DNA of 52,431 bases from the NCBI GenBank assembly GCA_030065055.1, contig JASJDS010000057.1:1-52431 (forward strand), in the 5' to 3' direction. Positions 34,561 to 43,597 of the stretch are shown here, in pieces. Below the pieces are notes generated by a model. It worked only from the letters and a program-made list of their open reading frames with translations, was not told where the DNA came from and did not search any database. This DNA is from Calothrix sp. MO_192.B10 (GTDB lineage: Bacteria; Cyanobacteriota; Cyanobacteriia; Cyanobacteriales; Nostocaceae). Within the stretch, counting starts at the first letter, position 1; each line of letters begins with the position of its first letter. The translations under genes were made by a program, and so were the position numbers.

Positions 34561-34741
34561 GTTACAAAGTAAAAATTTATGATGTTTTTTTGCAACTCTA
34601 ACTTCTATAACCATTTCAAATACACAATATAAGCATATAGCTATGCTTCCTGCCCTAAATGTAGCTATGACCTGAAGCCTACGGGAATCAAACCCTTACC
34701 ACAGAAGATTTTAAAACTTGCTGCCCCTGGAGGAAAATAAA

Positions 34742-35095
34742 ATGTTGCACCTACTTTACATTCTGTCTTTTACAATCCTTGCTTTTATTGCCGTTAGTAA
34801 CTTGATTCGCAATTTGGTATCCTTCAGTCTTGATCGGGAACGGAGTTCTGGGGGACGTGCCCATAGCGGTTCCTACGGCAATCCACTCACCAATCAAGAT
34901 CGAAGGAAGCGAACCTATTCATCATCACACAGAGATTCTGTACCCCATCCAGAATTACTAGATAGTTCAGGTAAGTTAATTAAAGAGCCTCTTTTGGTTA
35001 TGCGATCGATTAATGTAGAAGACGCACGCCAACAGCTAGATGCTCTTTACGATGCTTCCCCAGCACACAAGTTAGAGAATCAGGAAGAAATATAA
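34742..35095 (+). CDS. DUF2973 family membrane protein
   Basis: The protein has 117 residues from ATG 34742 (MLHLLYILSFTILAFIAVSN), preceded by a good GGAGG 8 nt upstream. An N-terminal membrane helix (about 2-20) is followed by a basic, Ser-rich linker (RERSSGGRAHSGSYG) and a conserved C-terminal motif VPHPELLDSSGKLIKEPLLV then MRSINVEDARQQLDALYDAS. This is the DUF2973 pattern. The soluble part would face the cytoplasm. The open frame continues 8 codons upstream but lacks a ribosome site there. Function unknown; a likely partner of the DUF2605 protein upstream. Confidence 0.8.
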   Translation: MLHLLYILSFTILAFIAVSNLIRNLVSFSLDRERSSGGRAHSGSYGNPLTNQDRRKRTYSSSHRDSVPHPELLDSSGKLIKEPLLVMRSINVEDARQQLDALYDASPAHKLENQEEI

Positions 35096-35104
35096 AGAAA
35101 TGGT

Positions 35105-35144
35105 GAAAGGTAAAAGATTAAATCTAGTTGAACTTTTACCTTTC
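35105..35144 (+). terminator. Hairpin after the DUF2973 gene
   Basis: GAAAGGTAAAAG (35105-35116) pairs perfectly with CTTTTACCTTTC (35133-35144) over a 16-nt loop, 10 bp after the stop codon. It lacks a T-run but its position fits a terminator or mRNA-end stabiliser. Confidence 0.55.
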
Positions 35145-36277
35145 TCATCATGACCATAACTCTAACTCCTAACTGCCATGATTCCCATGTTATGAACCTT
35201 CAATTGATTTAATCATTGGGAAGTAGCATACCTAAAATCAGGTAAGGTAAAGATAGGGTATATAGACTGGAACGAATGCTTAATATTGCGATCGAGAATA
35301 TAAAAAGATTCATTAGTTTTATGCCTTAACATTTAATTATCTTATTACTATTGCTTGATATACATATATTAATACCTATCGTTATTATTAGTATTTTCCA
35401 TGCATCCAGAAAATAGATAGTTAATTAGGGATAATATTCATATCTAAATCGATGGTATTTCTGTAAATAATTGTGACCGATAAATCTTTATATTATTTAT
35501 TAATTAATCTTAAATATTTAATGCCCATGTATGTATTTCGAGGGCAATAATTTGCTTTAAAGTAATGTGTAGTGCAGTATACAAAAAATAAATATTATCT
35601 ATCTTGAGATAAAATCTATCAGTTATTCGGCATAACTTAAGTTTTATGATCCAGGCAAAATAATTCAGAAGCTGCAAAACTGAAAAACTGATAAACTTTA
35701 GGACTTACACACTCGTTATGTTGGCGTAGCCTGTCCCGGAGGAACTTGAAGTCAGGTATTTGGGGTTGCTTCTTTGCGTCGCAATGATTGTGGTTATTTT
35801 TGATGCGGAAGTCTCTTATGGAAGTTGTTTGATCAGAAATTTTCTTAACATAAATCCGCAGACTAGTTCCATAGAGTTAGTTGATAATAGTGCTAGTCAA
35901 GAATGTATATTAGGCTAGTAGTCTATGGTTTTCTGTGTCAGCATATCAGTAAATGGTCAAAAAGACTTGACCGCATTATGTGTCTTTAATAATACCGACA
36001 AGGTACTAAATCAACTTTTACAAAATGTGGATATCATAAACTGCGTATACCAAAACAGATGAAAATACTAATAGAAAACAGGAAACAGGGGTCAGAAAAC
36101 AGGGATAATGATAACTCTGTGTTTTGCATTCTGCATTCCGCATTCTATTTTCAAGTCAACTGATTAGTATTCTTTACATATTGAAACAGTCGAATTGACT
36201 TGATATTTCGTTGTAATTTGTACAATGCAACTGTGGCAAAAATTTTGTCCATACTGTGGCTCTCTTGAAAAATATTC
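35145..36277. other. 1.13-kb AT-rich spacer
   Basis: The longest very AT-rich stretch in the window, with TAATTATTAAT-type sequence at 35330-35560 and no convincing coding frame. At 35699-35716 lies TAGGACTTACACACTCG followed by GTTGGCGTAGCCTGTCCCGG, a dispersed-element end (compare about 7880 and 22880). Around 36066-36150 are CAGGAAACAGGGGTCAGAAAACAGG-type direct repeats and TTCTGCATTCTGCATTC-like runs. The kinase promoter is expected near 36150-36270. Confidence 0.45.
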
Positions 36278-38257
36278 ATGAGCATTTCGATTTCTGTGCT
36301 GACTGCACTGCAACAGGTTGTACCCCAACTGCGCCCCCAGTTATATTTCAAAGCTTCCCTCACAGCCCTCTCCCATGCAATGGAAGATCAGGTTTTGGCA
36401 GCTACTTTAGAGCAGCCACTGGTGATTGCTAACTTCCAGCGAGAGCGATTTTATCGCCAAGAGGCGCATCGCTATCAGCGACTGGCACAGCGAAGCAATC
36501 AAATCTACGTGTTATCTGCACCAGAAACAGATTTTTCCCATAGCTCTGAATATTATGAGAAAATCGCCTTTGATCCAGATGATGCCTTGGCGCAGGAATG
36601 GCATTTGGTGGTGATAGCTCAAAATTATGCTACTTGTCTAATCTGTAGGGAAAGCCTAGGCTCCATTGCCAAAAATAAACAACAACGGCATCTAACTCCC
36701 ACTATGGATACGGATACAGCACGCAGGTTTGAGGGTATTTGGACAGCAGAAAGGGGAGTAAGTCTCAAAGCAGCAGAATTGCTCTTGGAAAAAATTTTAG
36801 TGTATAGACCGGAACTATTAGAAAAAATTGAGTCAGCCCGCCAAAGGTTTGGCATTGGAAGGCCTAAGAAAGATGTAGAAATTAGTAATCAAAGCGAGTT
36901 TGCTTGCGATATTGACACAGATCCTTTTGTTCAGCGTCTAGTTACTTATCTACAGGCAAGTCAGTATAAATTGCACAAGGCGTATCGTTCTATTTCCGCA
37001 CAAGCACGTAAAGAACGGTTGGTTAATTCCATTAGTAGTGCCATTCGGCGATCGCTCAATCCCCAGGAAATTCTCCAAGTAGCGGCGCAAGAATTAGGAG
37101 AAAACTTAGAAGCTTGTCGGTGTTTAATTTATCGCGCTCAAGCTACAGATACCCAAGCAATTGTGGAACAAGAATTTTTAATGGCTGGGGTCTCATCATT
37201 GTCCGGACAAGCTTGGCAATTGGAAAATAATCCTCTGTTTCAGGAAGTAATAAATACGGGGGAAGGGGTTTGTATTGCCAATACCTCCAGCGATTCTCGG
37301 GTAACTACATCCAAGGCAATGTGGTATGCGATCGAAAAATTTGGCATTCGCTCTTGGTTAATGGAACCCGTATTGTATCAAGGACGTTTATTGGGCATTG
37401 TGGAGTTACACTATTGCAATCAGAAGCCCCATGAATGGCAAGCAGGAGAATTGGATTTAGTTAAAGCGATCGCAACATCTATTGGTGCAGCTCTGATTCA
37501 AGCCGAAGCCTACGCCAATTTAGAAAAACTGAACCAGCAATTAGAAGCTTTAGACCGCACCCGCAGTAATTTAATTGCCATCACCGGGCATGAATTACGT
37601 ACCCCATTATCCACCATTCAAGTTTGTTTAGAAAGTATTGCGAGTGAGCCAGATATGCCTCCAGAATTACGGGAGGTAATGTTGAGTACGGCTCTAACTG
37701 ACTCCGAACGGATGCGGAAACTAATACAAGACTTTTTAACCCTCTCTAACCTAGAAAGTGGGCGAGTAGAATGGCATCCAGAGTCCTTACATTTACAAGA
37801 ATGTATAGATTTAGCCCTCAGCCGAGTACGTACCCGTTCCGGAACAGAAAAACTACCCAATATCACCGCAGAAATTTCTCCCCAGTTACCGTTGATTAGG
37901 GCTGATGGTGATTGGTTGGTAGAAGTTTTAGCCAAGTTAGTGGACAATGCCTGTAAATTTACCCCATCCGCAGGAGAAATTACCATTAATGCCAATCGTA
38001 ACAGCGATCGCATGGTAGAAGTTAGTGTGGTAGATACTGGTAGGGGAATTGAGCCAAATCGTCTGGAAACCGTGTTTGAACTGTTTTACCAAGAAGAAGG
38101 TGCATTGAGGCGTACAGCAGGTGGTACGGGCTTAGGATTGGCAATTTGTCGCCAGATTGTGAATAACTGGGGTGGCAAGATTTGGGCTGAATCTGCTGGT
38201 AAAAATCAAGGTAGCCAGTTTTATTTCACTATTCCTATGGTTGGAGGGAAGGAGTGA
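36278..38257 (+). CDS. DICT-GAF sensor histidine kinase
   Basis: The protein has 659 residues. Residues of about 1-180 form a DICT sensory domain (MSISISVLTALQQVVPQLRP, LVIANFQRERFYRQEAHRYQ, FEGIWTAERGVSLKAAELLL), a light/ligand-sensor-associated module common in cyanobacteria. A GAF domain spans about 250-410 (SSAIRRSLNPQEILQVAAQE to LVKAIATSIGAALIQAEAYA). A coiled coil leads to HisKA with His438 in ITGHELRTPLS, and the HATPase domain has LVDNACKF (N box), DTGRGI (G1) and GTGLGLAI (G2). There is no membrane helix, so it is a cytoplasmic kinase. The GAF lacks an evident phytochrome-type Cys-His pair, though a Cys (SLEACRCLIY) is present. The cognate regulator is not adjacent. Confidence 0.9.
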   Translation: MSISISVLTALQQVVPQLRPQLYFKASLTALSHAMEDQVLAATLEQPLVIANFQRERFYRQEAHRYQRLAQRSNQIYVLSAPETDFSHSSEYYEKIAFDPDDALAQEWHLVVIAQNYATCLICRESLGSIAKNKQQRHLTPTMDTDTARRFEGIWTAERGVSLKAAELLLEKILVYRPELLEKIESARQRFGIGRPKKDVEISNQSEFACDIDTDPFVQRLVTYLQASQYKLHKAYRSISAQARKERLVNSISSAIRRSLNPQEILQVAAQELGENLEACRCLIYRAQATDTQAIVEQEFLMAGVSSLSGQAWQLENNPLFQEVINTGEGVCIANTSSDSRVTTSKAMWYAIEKFGIRSWLMEPVLYQGRLLGIVELHYCNQKPHEWQAGELDLVKAIATSIGAALIQAEAYANLEKLNQQLEALDRTRSNLIAITGHELRTPLSTIQVCLESIASEPDMPPELREVMLSTALTDSERMRKLIQDFLTLSNLESGRVEWHPESLHLQECIDLALSRVRTRSGTEKLPNITAEISPQLPLIRADGDWLVEVLAKLVDNACKFTPSAGEITINANRNSDRMVEVSVVDTGRGIEPNRLETVFELFYQEEGALRRTAGGTGLGLAICRQIVNNWGGKIWAESAGKNQGSQFYFTIPMVGGKE

Positions 38258-38400
38258 AGGAGTGAGGGAGGGAAGGAGTGAGGGAGTGAAGGAGTGATGA
38301 ATTAAAGACTCCTAACCGTCAACTGTCAACTGTCAACCGTCAACCAACAACCAACAACCAACAACCAACAACTAACAACTAACAACCATCAACCATCAAC
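38258..38400. repeat. Short tandem repeats: GGAAGGAGTG and CAACCAA heptamers
   Basis: GAAGGAGTGAGG-type purine repeats (38248-38297) start inside the last codons of the kinase gene. GTCAACT/CAACCAA/CTAACAA heptamers follow from about 38319 to 38399. They belong to the same class as 28104-28176. Confidence 0.85.
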
Positions 38401-38506
38401 AAAAAATTCTTTCTAACAATACAAACTGTTACAGACTGTGACATGAAGGTAATATTGAGCTGTTTGCAGTGTTAGTATGCCCTAAAAACATTGAGCGAAC
38501 ATTCTC

Positions 38507-38920
38507 ATGACACTTTCTGGAAAAACCCCCTTGTTTGGTGGCAGTACCGGCGGCTTGCTCAAAAAAGCTGAGGAAGAAGAAAAGTACGCTATCACTTGGA
38601 CTAGCAAAAAAGAGCAAGTATTTGAAATGCCTACTGGCGGTGCTGCTGTGATGCAGGAAGGTGAAAACCTGCTTTACATAGCTCGCAAGGAATATGGTAT
38701 TGCTCTCGGTGCTCAACTGCGGAAAATGAAAATCACTGACTACAAAATTTACCGGATTTCACCTAGTGGAGCTAGCACCTTACTTCACCCTGCTGATGGT
38801 GTATTCCCTGAGAAGGTAAATGAAGGTCGTCAGCCGGTACGTTTTGTACCCCGCAATATTGGAGCAAACCCCAATCCAGCACAAATTAAGTTCAGTGGTA
38901 AAGCTACTCATGATGCTTAG
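38507..38920 (+). CDS. psaD: Photosystem I subunit PsaD
   Basis: The protein has 137 residues, the usual cyanobacterial length. Characteristic stretches are [60 protein letters not shown] and [20 protein letters not shown]. PsaD is a peripheral subunit on the cytoplasmic side of photosystem I that docks ferredoxin and stabilises PsaC. The basic C-terminal region helps binding. The gene has its own terminator (38976-39010) and is followed by trpE on the same strand, a linkage I also recall from Synechocystis. The strong promoter expected for psaD should lie within 38400-38480, after the heptamer repeats. Confidence 0.97.
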   Translation: MTLSGKTPLFGGSTGGLLKKAEEEEKYAITWTSKKEQVFEMPTGGAAVMQEGENLLYIARKEYGIALGAQLRKMKITDYKIYRISPSGASTLLHPADGVFPEKVNEGRQPVRFVPRNIGANPNPAQIKFSGKATHDA

Positions 38921-38975
38921 TTTGTAGTTTTCTCAGAGGAACCGCAAACCATAACATCAGCTAATTCCATCTCAT

Positions 38976-39010
38976 AGTGCCAAGAAAGATCGGTTTTCTT
39001 GGCACTTTAG
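38976..39010 (+). terminator. Rho-independent-like terminator of psaD
   Basis: AGTGCCAAGAAA (38976-38987) and TTTCTTGGCACT (38995-39006) pair perfectly over a 7-nt loop, followed by TTAGTTTA. It lies 56 bp after the psaD stop. Confidence 0.8.
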
Positions 39011-39588
39011 TTTATCTTAAAGTACAGATGGCTTCGGGCTTGGCTAACACATCCACCAGGAACTCAAGTTCCTGGCTCATAGACGAAGTCTACTAAAGTA
39101 GACTAGAGATTTTGAAGCTGATTTAGTCATTTTGAGATGACTTGATGTATGAGCAAGGAAATTAATTTCCTTGCGGAATAAGGGTTTTGCGTTAAGTTGA
39201 CTTTGTGGTCATAACATCCGTTGATGCTGACTGGTCAGTTCCCATGTTAAAAGAATGTAGAATGAGCGAATGAGCGAATTACGTGGGAGCAACGGGGATT
39301 TTACCTCGACGCAAAACGCGCTGCTTGTAGAAGCAGGGGAATTTAACCCCCAAAGTTGGTTAATGGGTAAATACTTGTATAGGTTCCCAAAAACTGCTAA
39401 AACAAGGCTGGAAAGCGTTATATTGAGAACCCCCACCACTAGTACATATCGGCGGAAATAAACCAACCATTTATCAAATATCAAAGTTAGAGAACAAAAT
39501 ACTTTTGACTTTTGAATGAATGACTTTTGACTTCCACCAAGCGGTACTAGCAATGTTCTGGGTGGCTTTGCAAAAGTAAGCTAATTAT
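39011..39588. other. Spacer between psaD and trpE
   Basis: At 39058-39105 lies AACTCAAGTTCCTGGCTCATAGACGAAGTCTACTAAAGTAGACT, made of hairpins CAGGAACTCAAGTTCCTG and AGTCTACTAAAGTAGACT; similar units occur at 51347-51396 and 51689-51740. Another AAGGAAATTAATTTCCTTG hairpin is at about 39156-39174. The trpE promoter should lie closer to 39400-39580. Small frames here look non-coding. Confidence 0.5.
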
Positions 39589-41127
39589 ATGATTTGCCCT
39601 GATTTTTCCCAGTTTTCTAACCTAGCTCAACAAGGTAATTTTGTTCCAGTGTATCAAGAATGGGTCGCAGACCTAGATACACCAGTATCTGCTTGGTATA
39701 AGGTGTGTGCTGGACAACCCTATAGCTTTTTATTGGAATCGGTAGAGGGTGGAGAGAATATAGGGCGTTATAGTTTACTGGGTTGCGATCCATTGTGGGT
39801 TTTGGAGGCTAAAGGGGAAAAGTCCCAAGGAAATGAGCCTGGGGCATACCGCACTACTCAAACATATCGTAACGGTTCCCAAACCGTTTTTGAAGGCGAT
39901 CCTTTTACTGCTTTATCCACCTGTCTTGCACCTTATAAACCAGTGAAGTTACCCCAATTACCCCCTGGAATTGGTGGGTTATTTGGTTTTTGGGGTTATG
40001 AATTAATTAATTGGATTGAACCACGAGTGCCAATTCATGCACCTGATGATAGTAATATCCCTGATGGTTTATGGATGCAAGTAGACCAATTGATGATTTT
40101 CGATCAGGTAAAACGGAAAATTTGGGCGATCGCCTATGCCGATTTACGGGATAATATTGATTTAAAGCAGGCTTATGAACAAGCTTGCGATCGCGTTTCT
40201 GGGATGGTAAGTAAGTTATCTTTGCCTCTGTCATCAGAAAAAACCATACTCAGTTGGAAACCACCCAGTAGCAACAAAGCTGGAACTGAAAATTATCAGA
40301 GTAATTTTACCCGCGAACAATTTTGTGCCAGTGTCAATAAAGCCAAAGACTATATTAAAGCTGGTGACATTTTCCAGGTGGTAATTTCCCAGCGGCTCTC
40401 AACAGAATTTAAAGGCGATCCCTTCACCCTTTACCGTTCCCTACGTCAGATTAATCCTTCCCCCTATATGTCTTATTTCCACTTCCCTGACTGGCAAATT
40501 ATTGGTTCCAGCCCGGAAGTAATGGTAAAAGCAGAACTGGATGAAAGTAATCAGATGATTGCTACCCTGCGTCCCATTGCTGGTACTCGTCCCCGTGGCA
40601 AGACTCCCCAGGAAGATACTAAGTTAGCAATGGATTTGCTACAAGACCCCAAGGAAAGAGCTGAACACGTAATGTTGGTAGATTTGGGACGCAATGATTT
40701 AGGTAGGGTTTGCTCTAGTGGAAGTGTAGTGGTGGATGAATTGATGGTGGTGGAACGCTACTCCCATGTGATGCACATTGTCAGTAATGTAATTGGTAAG
40801 TTAGCGCCAGGAAAAAATGCCTGGGATTTACTCAAGGCTTGTTTCCCCGCCGGTACAGTCAGTGGGGCGCCCAAAATTCGAGCAATGGAAATTATTCATG
40901 AATTAGAACCTTGTCGCCGGGGTGTATATTCTGGTGTTTATGGATACTATGACTTTGAAGGACAATTGAATAGTGCAATAGCAATTAGGACAATGGTTGT
41001 CCGTAATAATACTGTAACTGTACAAGCCGGTGCGGGGTTAGTAGCGGATTCTGAACCGGACAAAGAATATGAAGAGACATTGAATAAAGCTAGGGGGTTA
41101 TTGGAAGCAATTCGCTGTTTGGGTTGA
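39589..41127 (+). CDS. trpE: Anthranilate synthase component I TrpE
   Basis: The protein has 512 residues of the chorismate-utilising family. It converts chorismate and glutamine-derived ammonia to anthranilate with TrpG. Visible motifs are SFLLESVEGGENIGRYSLLG near the N-terminus (the LLES tryptophan feedback-site pattern), GDIFQVVISQRLS, SPYMSYFHF, IGSSPEVMV, IAGTRPRGKTPQED, DLGRNDLGRV, FPAGTVSGAPKIRAMEII and GAGLVADSEPDKEYEET. PabB is an alternative, but the feedback motif and length favour TrpE. The psaD-trpE order is known in other cyanobacteria. No trpG is adjacent. Terminal residues run directly into the MITE array. Confidence 0.92.
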   Translation: MICPDFSQFSNLAQQGNFVPVYQEWVADLDTPVSAWYKVCAGQPYSFLLESVEGGENIGRYSLLGCDPLWVLEAKGEKSQGNEPGAYRTTQTYRNGSQTVFEGDPFTALSTCLAPYKPVKLPQLPPGIGGLFGFWGYELINWIEPRVPIHAPDDSNIPDGLWMQVDQLMIFDQVKRKIWAIAYADLRDNIDLKQAYEQACDRVSGMVSKLSLPLSSEKTILSWKPPSSNKAGTENYQSNFTREQFCASVNKAKDYIKAGDIFQVVISQRLSTEFKGDPFTLYRSLRQINPSPYMSYFHFPDWQIIGSSPEVMVKAELDESNQMIATLRPIAGTRPRGKTPQEDTKLAMDLLQDPKERAEHVMLVDLGRNDLGRVCSSGSVVVDELMVVERYSHVMHIVSNVIGKLAPGKNAWDLLKACFPAGTVSGAPKIRAMEIIHELEPCRRGVYSGVYGYYDFEGQLNSAIAIRTMVVRNNTVTVQAGAGLVADSEPDKEYEETLNKARGLLEAIRCLG

Positions 41128-41153
41128 AAGTCGGCGATGGTTCGGGATAGATG

Positions 41154-41793
41154 GGTAGGGAACATCAGTAAGATAATTGTATACACCAAAAGATTATGGT
41201 TGCCGTGCCCTTGCCAATCATATATGTGTCGCCAACATGATTTGAATGAGGGAATTTAGAAAAAAACAATAGATTAATAGCATAGGTAGGGGCACGGCAT
41301 CAGAGTGATAATTATATACACCAAAAGATTGTGGCTGCCGTGCCCTTGCGAATCATGCATATGTGGCAAACATGATTTGAATGAGGGAATTTAGAAAAAA
41401 AGAATAGATTAATAGCATAGGTAGGGGCACGGCATCAGAGTGATAATTGTATACACCAAAAGATTGTGGTTGCCGTGCCCTTGCCAATCATATATGTGTC
41501 GCCAACATGATTTGAATGAGGGAATTTAGAAAAAAAGAATAGATTAATAGCATAGGTAGGGGCACGGCATCAGAGTGATAATTATATACACCAAAAGATT
41601 GTGATTGCCGTGCCCTTGCCAATCATATATGTGTGGCAAACATGATTTGAATGAGGGAATTTAGAAAAAAAGAATAGATTAATAGCATAGGTAGGGGCAC
41701 GGCATCAGAGTGATAATTATATACACCAAAAGATTGTGGCTGCCGTGCCCTTGCGAATCATATATGTGTGGCAAACATGATTTGAATTGGTAT
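41154..41793 (+). repeat. Fivefold tandem array of the 135-bp ATACCA-family MITE
   Basis: Copies begin with GGTAGGG at 41154, 41285, 41420, 41555 and 41690. The last four are spaced exactly 135 bp; the first is 4 bp shorter where GGGCACGG is lost. Each has GGGGCACGGCATC / TGCCGTGCCC arms around ATACACCAAAAGATTGTGG. Inner junctions read TTTGAATGAGGGAATTTAG, and only the last copy ends in the family terminus TTTGAATTGGTAT (41781-41793). Copies alternate at a few positions (ATATATGTGTC versus ATATGTGTG). Confidence 0.95.
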
Positions 41794-41805
41794 GAAACCC
41801 AACAT

Positions 41806-41908
41806 CAAGGGCGCACGCAATGCGCCCCTACAAACTCCGCGCCTCCTAACTATTTTCCAGTTAGTCCCTCACGGGAAAATTCCACAATCAAGGATGAAAA
41901 TAATTCCC
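41806..41908. repeat. Palindromic repeats at the end of hemD
   Basis: The GGGCGCACGCAATGCGCCC hairpin (about 41808-41826), then TTAGTCCCTCACGGGAAAAT and, overlapping the hemD stop, the GGGCGGGG-type palindrome (41916-41934). The same order of units occurs near 49470-49540. Confidence 0.75.
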
Positions 41909-42775
41909 TCACTCCGGGCGGGGAAACTCCGCCCCTACTCCTTCACTCCCTAATGCTTGCGCGATCGCATCCGTAAATCCCGCAAAAGAGCTATAGTCTT
42001 GGGCAACAATGGAAACATCTAATCCTAATTTCCTGGCATTAGCTGCGGTATAAGGACCAAAGCAAGCAATAGTACATTGTTGATAATCCCTAGGTGTAGC
42101 CACCATTTGCAGGAAACTGGCTATTTCTGCTGTGCTGCTAAAGGCAATTGCGTCAATACTACCTTGACGTATAAGATTTAGCTCCACCTCATACAGGCTT
42201 CTATGGATAGACTGGGTTCTGTAAGTTGGGATGCAGGTGACTTTCATGCCTAAGTTTTTTAACCCAGTTACAAAATTGGGAATTACATCCGGTTCCGGAA
42301 TACCAATAACCTCCGGAATGGGAACGAGGATACTTTGTTGGGAGATATGAGGAATCTGGGCTAATTCCGCCACTATTCCTGTGGGACTGGGTTCGGTGGG
42401 GAGTAAATCTACTTTGATTCCCAGAGCGGCTAATCTTTCCCCATCCTTACCAATAGCAGCTAAACCAAAATTATTGAGAGTTGCAAGGGGGAAGCCTATA
42501 TCTTGCCAACGTTGGCAAAATCCATCAATCCCATTCCTACTGGTGAAAGCAATCCAATCAAATACCGCCAGGTTTTGCAGTGTAGCGTCTAATTGGGCAA
42601 AGTTTTCTAGTACACAGGTTTCAATGGTTGGCATTAATAGTGGTAAAGCACCCCGCTCTATGAGTTGTTGACATAACCTTGCGCCATAATTACGGGGTGC
42701 AGTGACAATAATTCGTTTACCGTATAAGGGTTGTTGAATTGATGGCGTTAGCAATTTAGCTCTGGTAGTTTTCAT
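41909..42775 (-). CDS. hemD: Uroporphyrinogen-III synthase HemD
   Basis: The protein has 288 residues with a two-domain HemD pattern: LYGKRIIVTAPRNYGARLCQ, FDWIAFTSRNGIDGFCQRWQ, AAIGKDGERLAALGIKVDLL, VPIPEVIGIPEPDVIPNFVT and IDAIAFSSTAEIASFLQMV followed by ACFGPYTAANARKLGLDV. It cyclises hydroxymethylbilane to uroporphyrinogen III, the precursor of heme, chlorophyll and B12. Sequence identity in the family is always low. The last 13 residues (GSEGVGAEFPRPE) are encoded by the AGTGAAGGAGTAG and GGGCGGGG repeats, so the native C-terminus (about IAQAL) has probably been replaced. The ATG lies within the last 20 bp of the upstream gene, suggesting coupling. Confidence 0.88.
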   Translation of the reverse strand: MKTTRAKLLTPSIQQPLYGKRIIVTAPRNYGARLCQQLIERGALPLLMPTIETCVLENFAQLDATLQNLAVFDWIAFTSRNGIDGFCQRWQDIGFPLATLNNFGLAAIGKDGERLAALGIKVDLLPTEPSPTGIVAELAQIPHISQQSILVPIPEVIGIPEPDVIPNFVTGLKNLGMKVTCIPTYRTQSIHRSLYEVELNLIRQGSIDAIAFSSTAEIASFLQMVATPRDYQQCTIACFGPYTAANARKLGLDVSIVAQDYSSFAGFTDAIAQALGSEGVGAEFPRPE

Positions 42776-43193
42776 AAATCCCCATCAATTCCCCAGCCAG
42801 ATTCATTAAGAAATTGGCATTATCCCCATCGCCTTGTACCAGCAAATCATTTGCCACTGCTAGCATACTTTGAACTAACCCTGCATCTAATAAATTCTGA
42901 TTGGCATTCAATAGGGATTCTACATCTGCTTCATTTTCACAATTGAGTAACATTTCGATTAAATCCATATAAGCTTGGAAATGACCTAATTCTGCGAGTA
43001 CATCCCGGAGAAAAGTGGCTGCATCTTCTTCCCCTGCTTTTTCTTTTTCACCTGCAACTCGTTCAATGACTTGAATAAATTCAGGATCGACTAATTCTTG
43101 ATTTGCTTGTAACAAATCCCACTCCTCTCCTTCAGGACAGGTAAGCAGTGCTTGGATGAGGTTTTCATAGGCTTGGAGGCGTTCTTCAGTCAT
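42756..43193 (-). CDS. Acidic helical protein with a duplicated ~68-residue domain
   Basis: The protein has 145 residues from ATG 43193 (MTEERLQAYENLIQALLTCP). Two copies of one domain are evident. Copy 1 has LQAYENLIQALLTCPEGEEW then LLQANQELVDPEFIQVIERV and ATFLRDVLAEL; copy 2 has FQAYMDLIEMLLNCENEADV then LLNANQNLLDAGLVQSMLAV and ANFLMNLAGEL. I recall this module at the N-terminus of TPR-CHAT proteins in cyanobacteria, so its presence about 750 bp from a TPR-CHAT gene is notable, although that gene is divergent. Function is unknown; a protein-binding adaptor is plausible. It overlaps hemD by 20 bp. The frame is open to 43262, but the shorter start matches the family. Confidence 0.75.
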   Translation of the reverse strand: MTEERLQAYENLIQALLTCPEGEEWDLLQANQELVDPEFIQVIERVAGEKEKAGEEDAATFLRDVLAELGHFQAYMDLIEMLLNCENEADVESLLNANQNLLDAGLVQSMLAVANDLLVQGDGDNANFLMNLAGELMGIYENYQS

Positions 43194-43461
43194 CAGGCAG
43201 TGCCCTGGCAAATAAATATATTTGTACAGTTTATGACTAGATATTGGAGCAGTTTTGGTCACATCTGTAAATAGCCCTCTTTAATCACTCTGGGTAAGTA
43301 ACTGGCAAATTAAATATAAAACCTCACCCCCAGCCCCTCTCCTTATTAAGGAGAGGGGTGCCGTCAGGCGGGGTGAGGTTCAGATTGAGACGTAGGTTGG
43401 GTTGAACGGAGTGAAACCCAACAACCAACAACTTTGTGATTGTTGGGTTTTTCGGGCGTTT
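43194..43461. repeat. Palindromic repeats upstream of the duplicated-domain gene
   Basis: AACCTCACCCCCAGCCCCTC faces GAGAGGGG...GGCGGGGTGAGGTT (43320-43380), a nested hairpin related to 52115-52170 and to the repeat embedded in the CHAT gene (46399-46503). It is followed by GTAGGTTGGGTTGAACGGAG and a GTTGGGTTTTTCGGGCG arm (43392-43460). The promoter of the minus-strand gene is likely within 43194-43310. Confidence 0.7.
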
Positions 43462-43596
43462 ATACCATTTTGAAAAAAGAATGCGACAGATGGGTAGGGG
43501 CACGGCATCAGCAAGATAATTGTATACACCAAAATATTGTGGATGCCGTGCCCTTACGAAGAATATATGTGTCGCAAACATTATTTGAATTGGTAT
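43462..43596 (+). mobile_element. Complete ATACCA-family MITE (135 bp)
   Basis: The most complete copy. The left end is ATACCATTTTGAAAAAAGAA followed by TGCGACA, and the right end is TGTCGCAAACATTATTTGAA followed by TTGGTAT; these are imperfect 27-bp terminal inverted repeats. Inner arms are GGGGCACGGCATC/GATGCCGTGCCC. TA at both borders is compatible with an IS630/Tc1-type TA target, an inference only. No transposase is in the window. Confidence 0.85.
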
Positions 43597-43597
43597 T

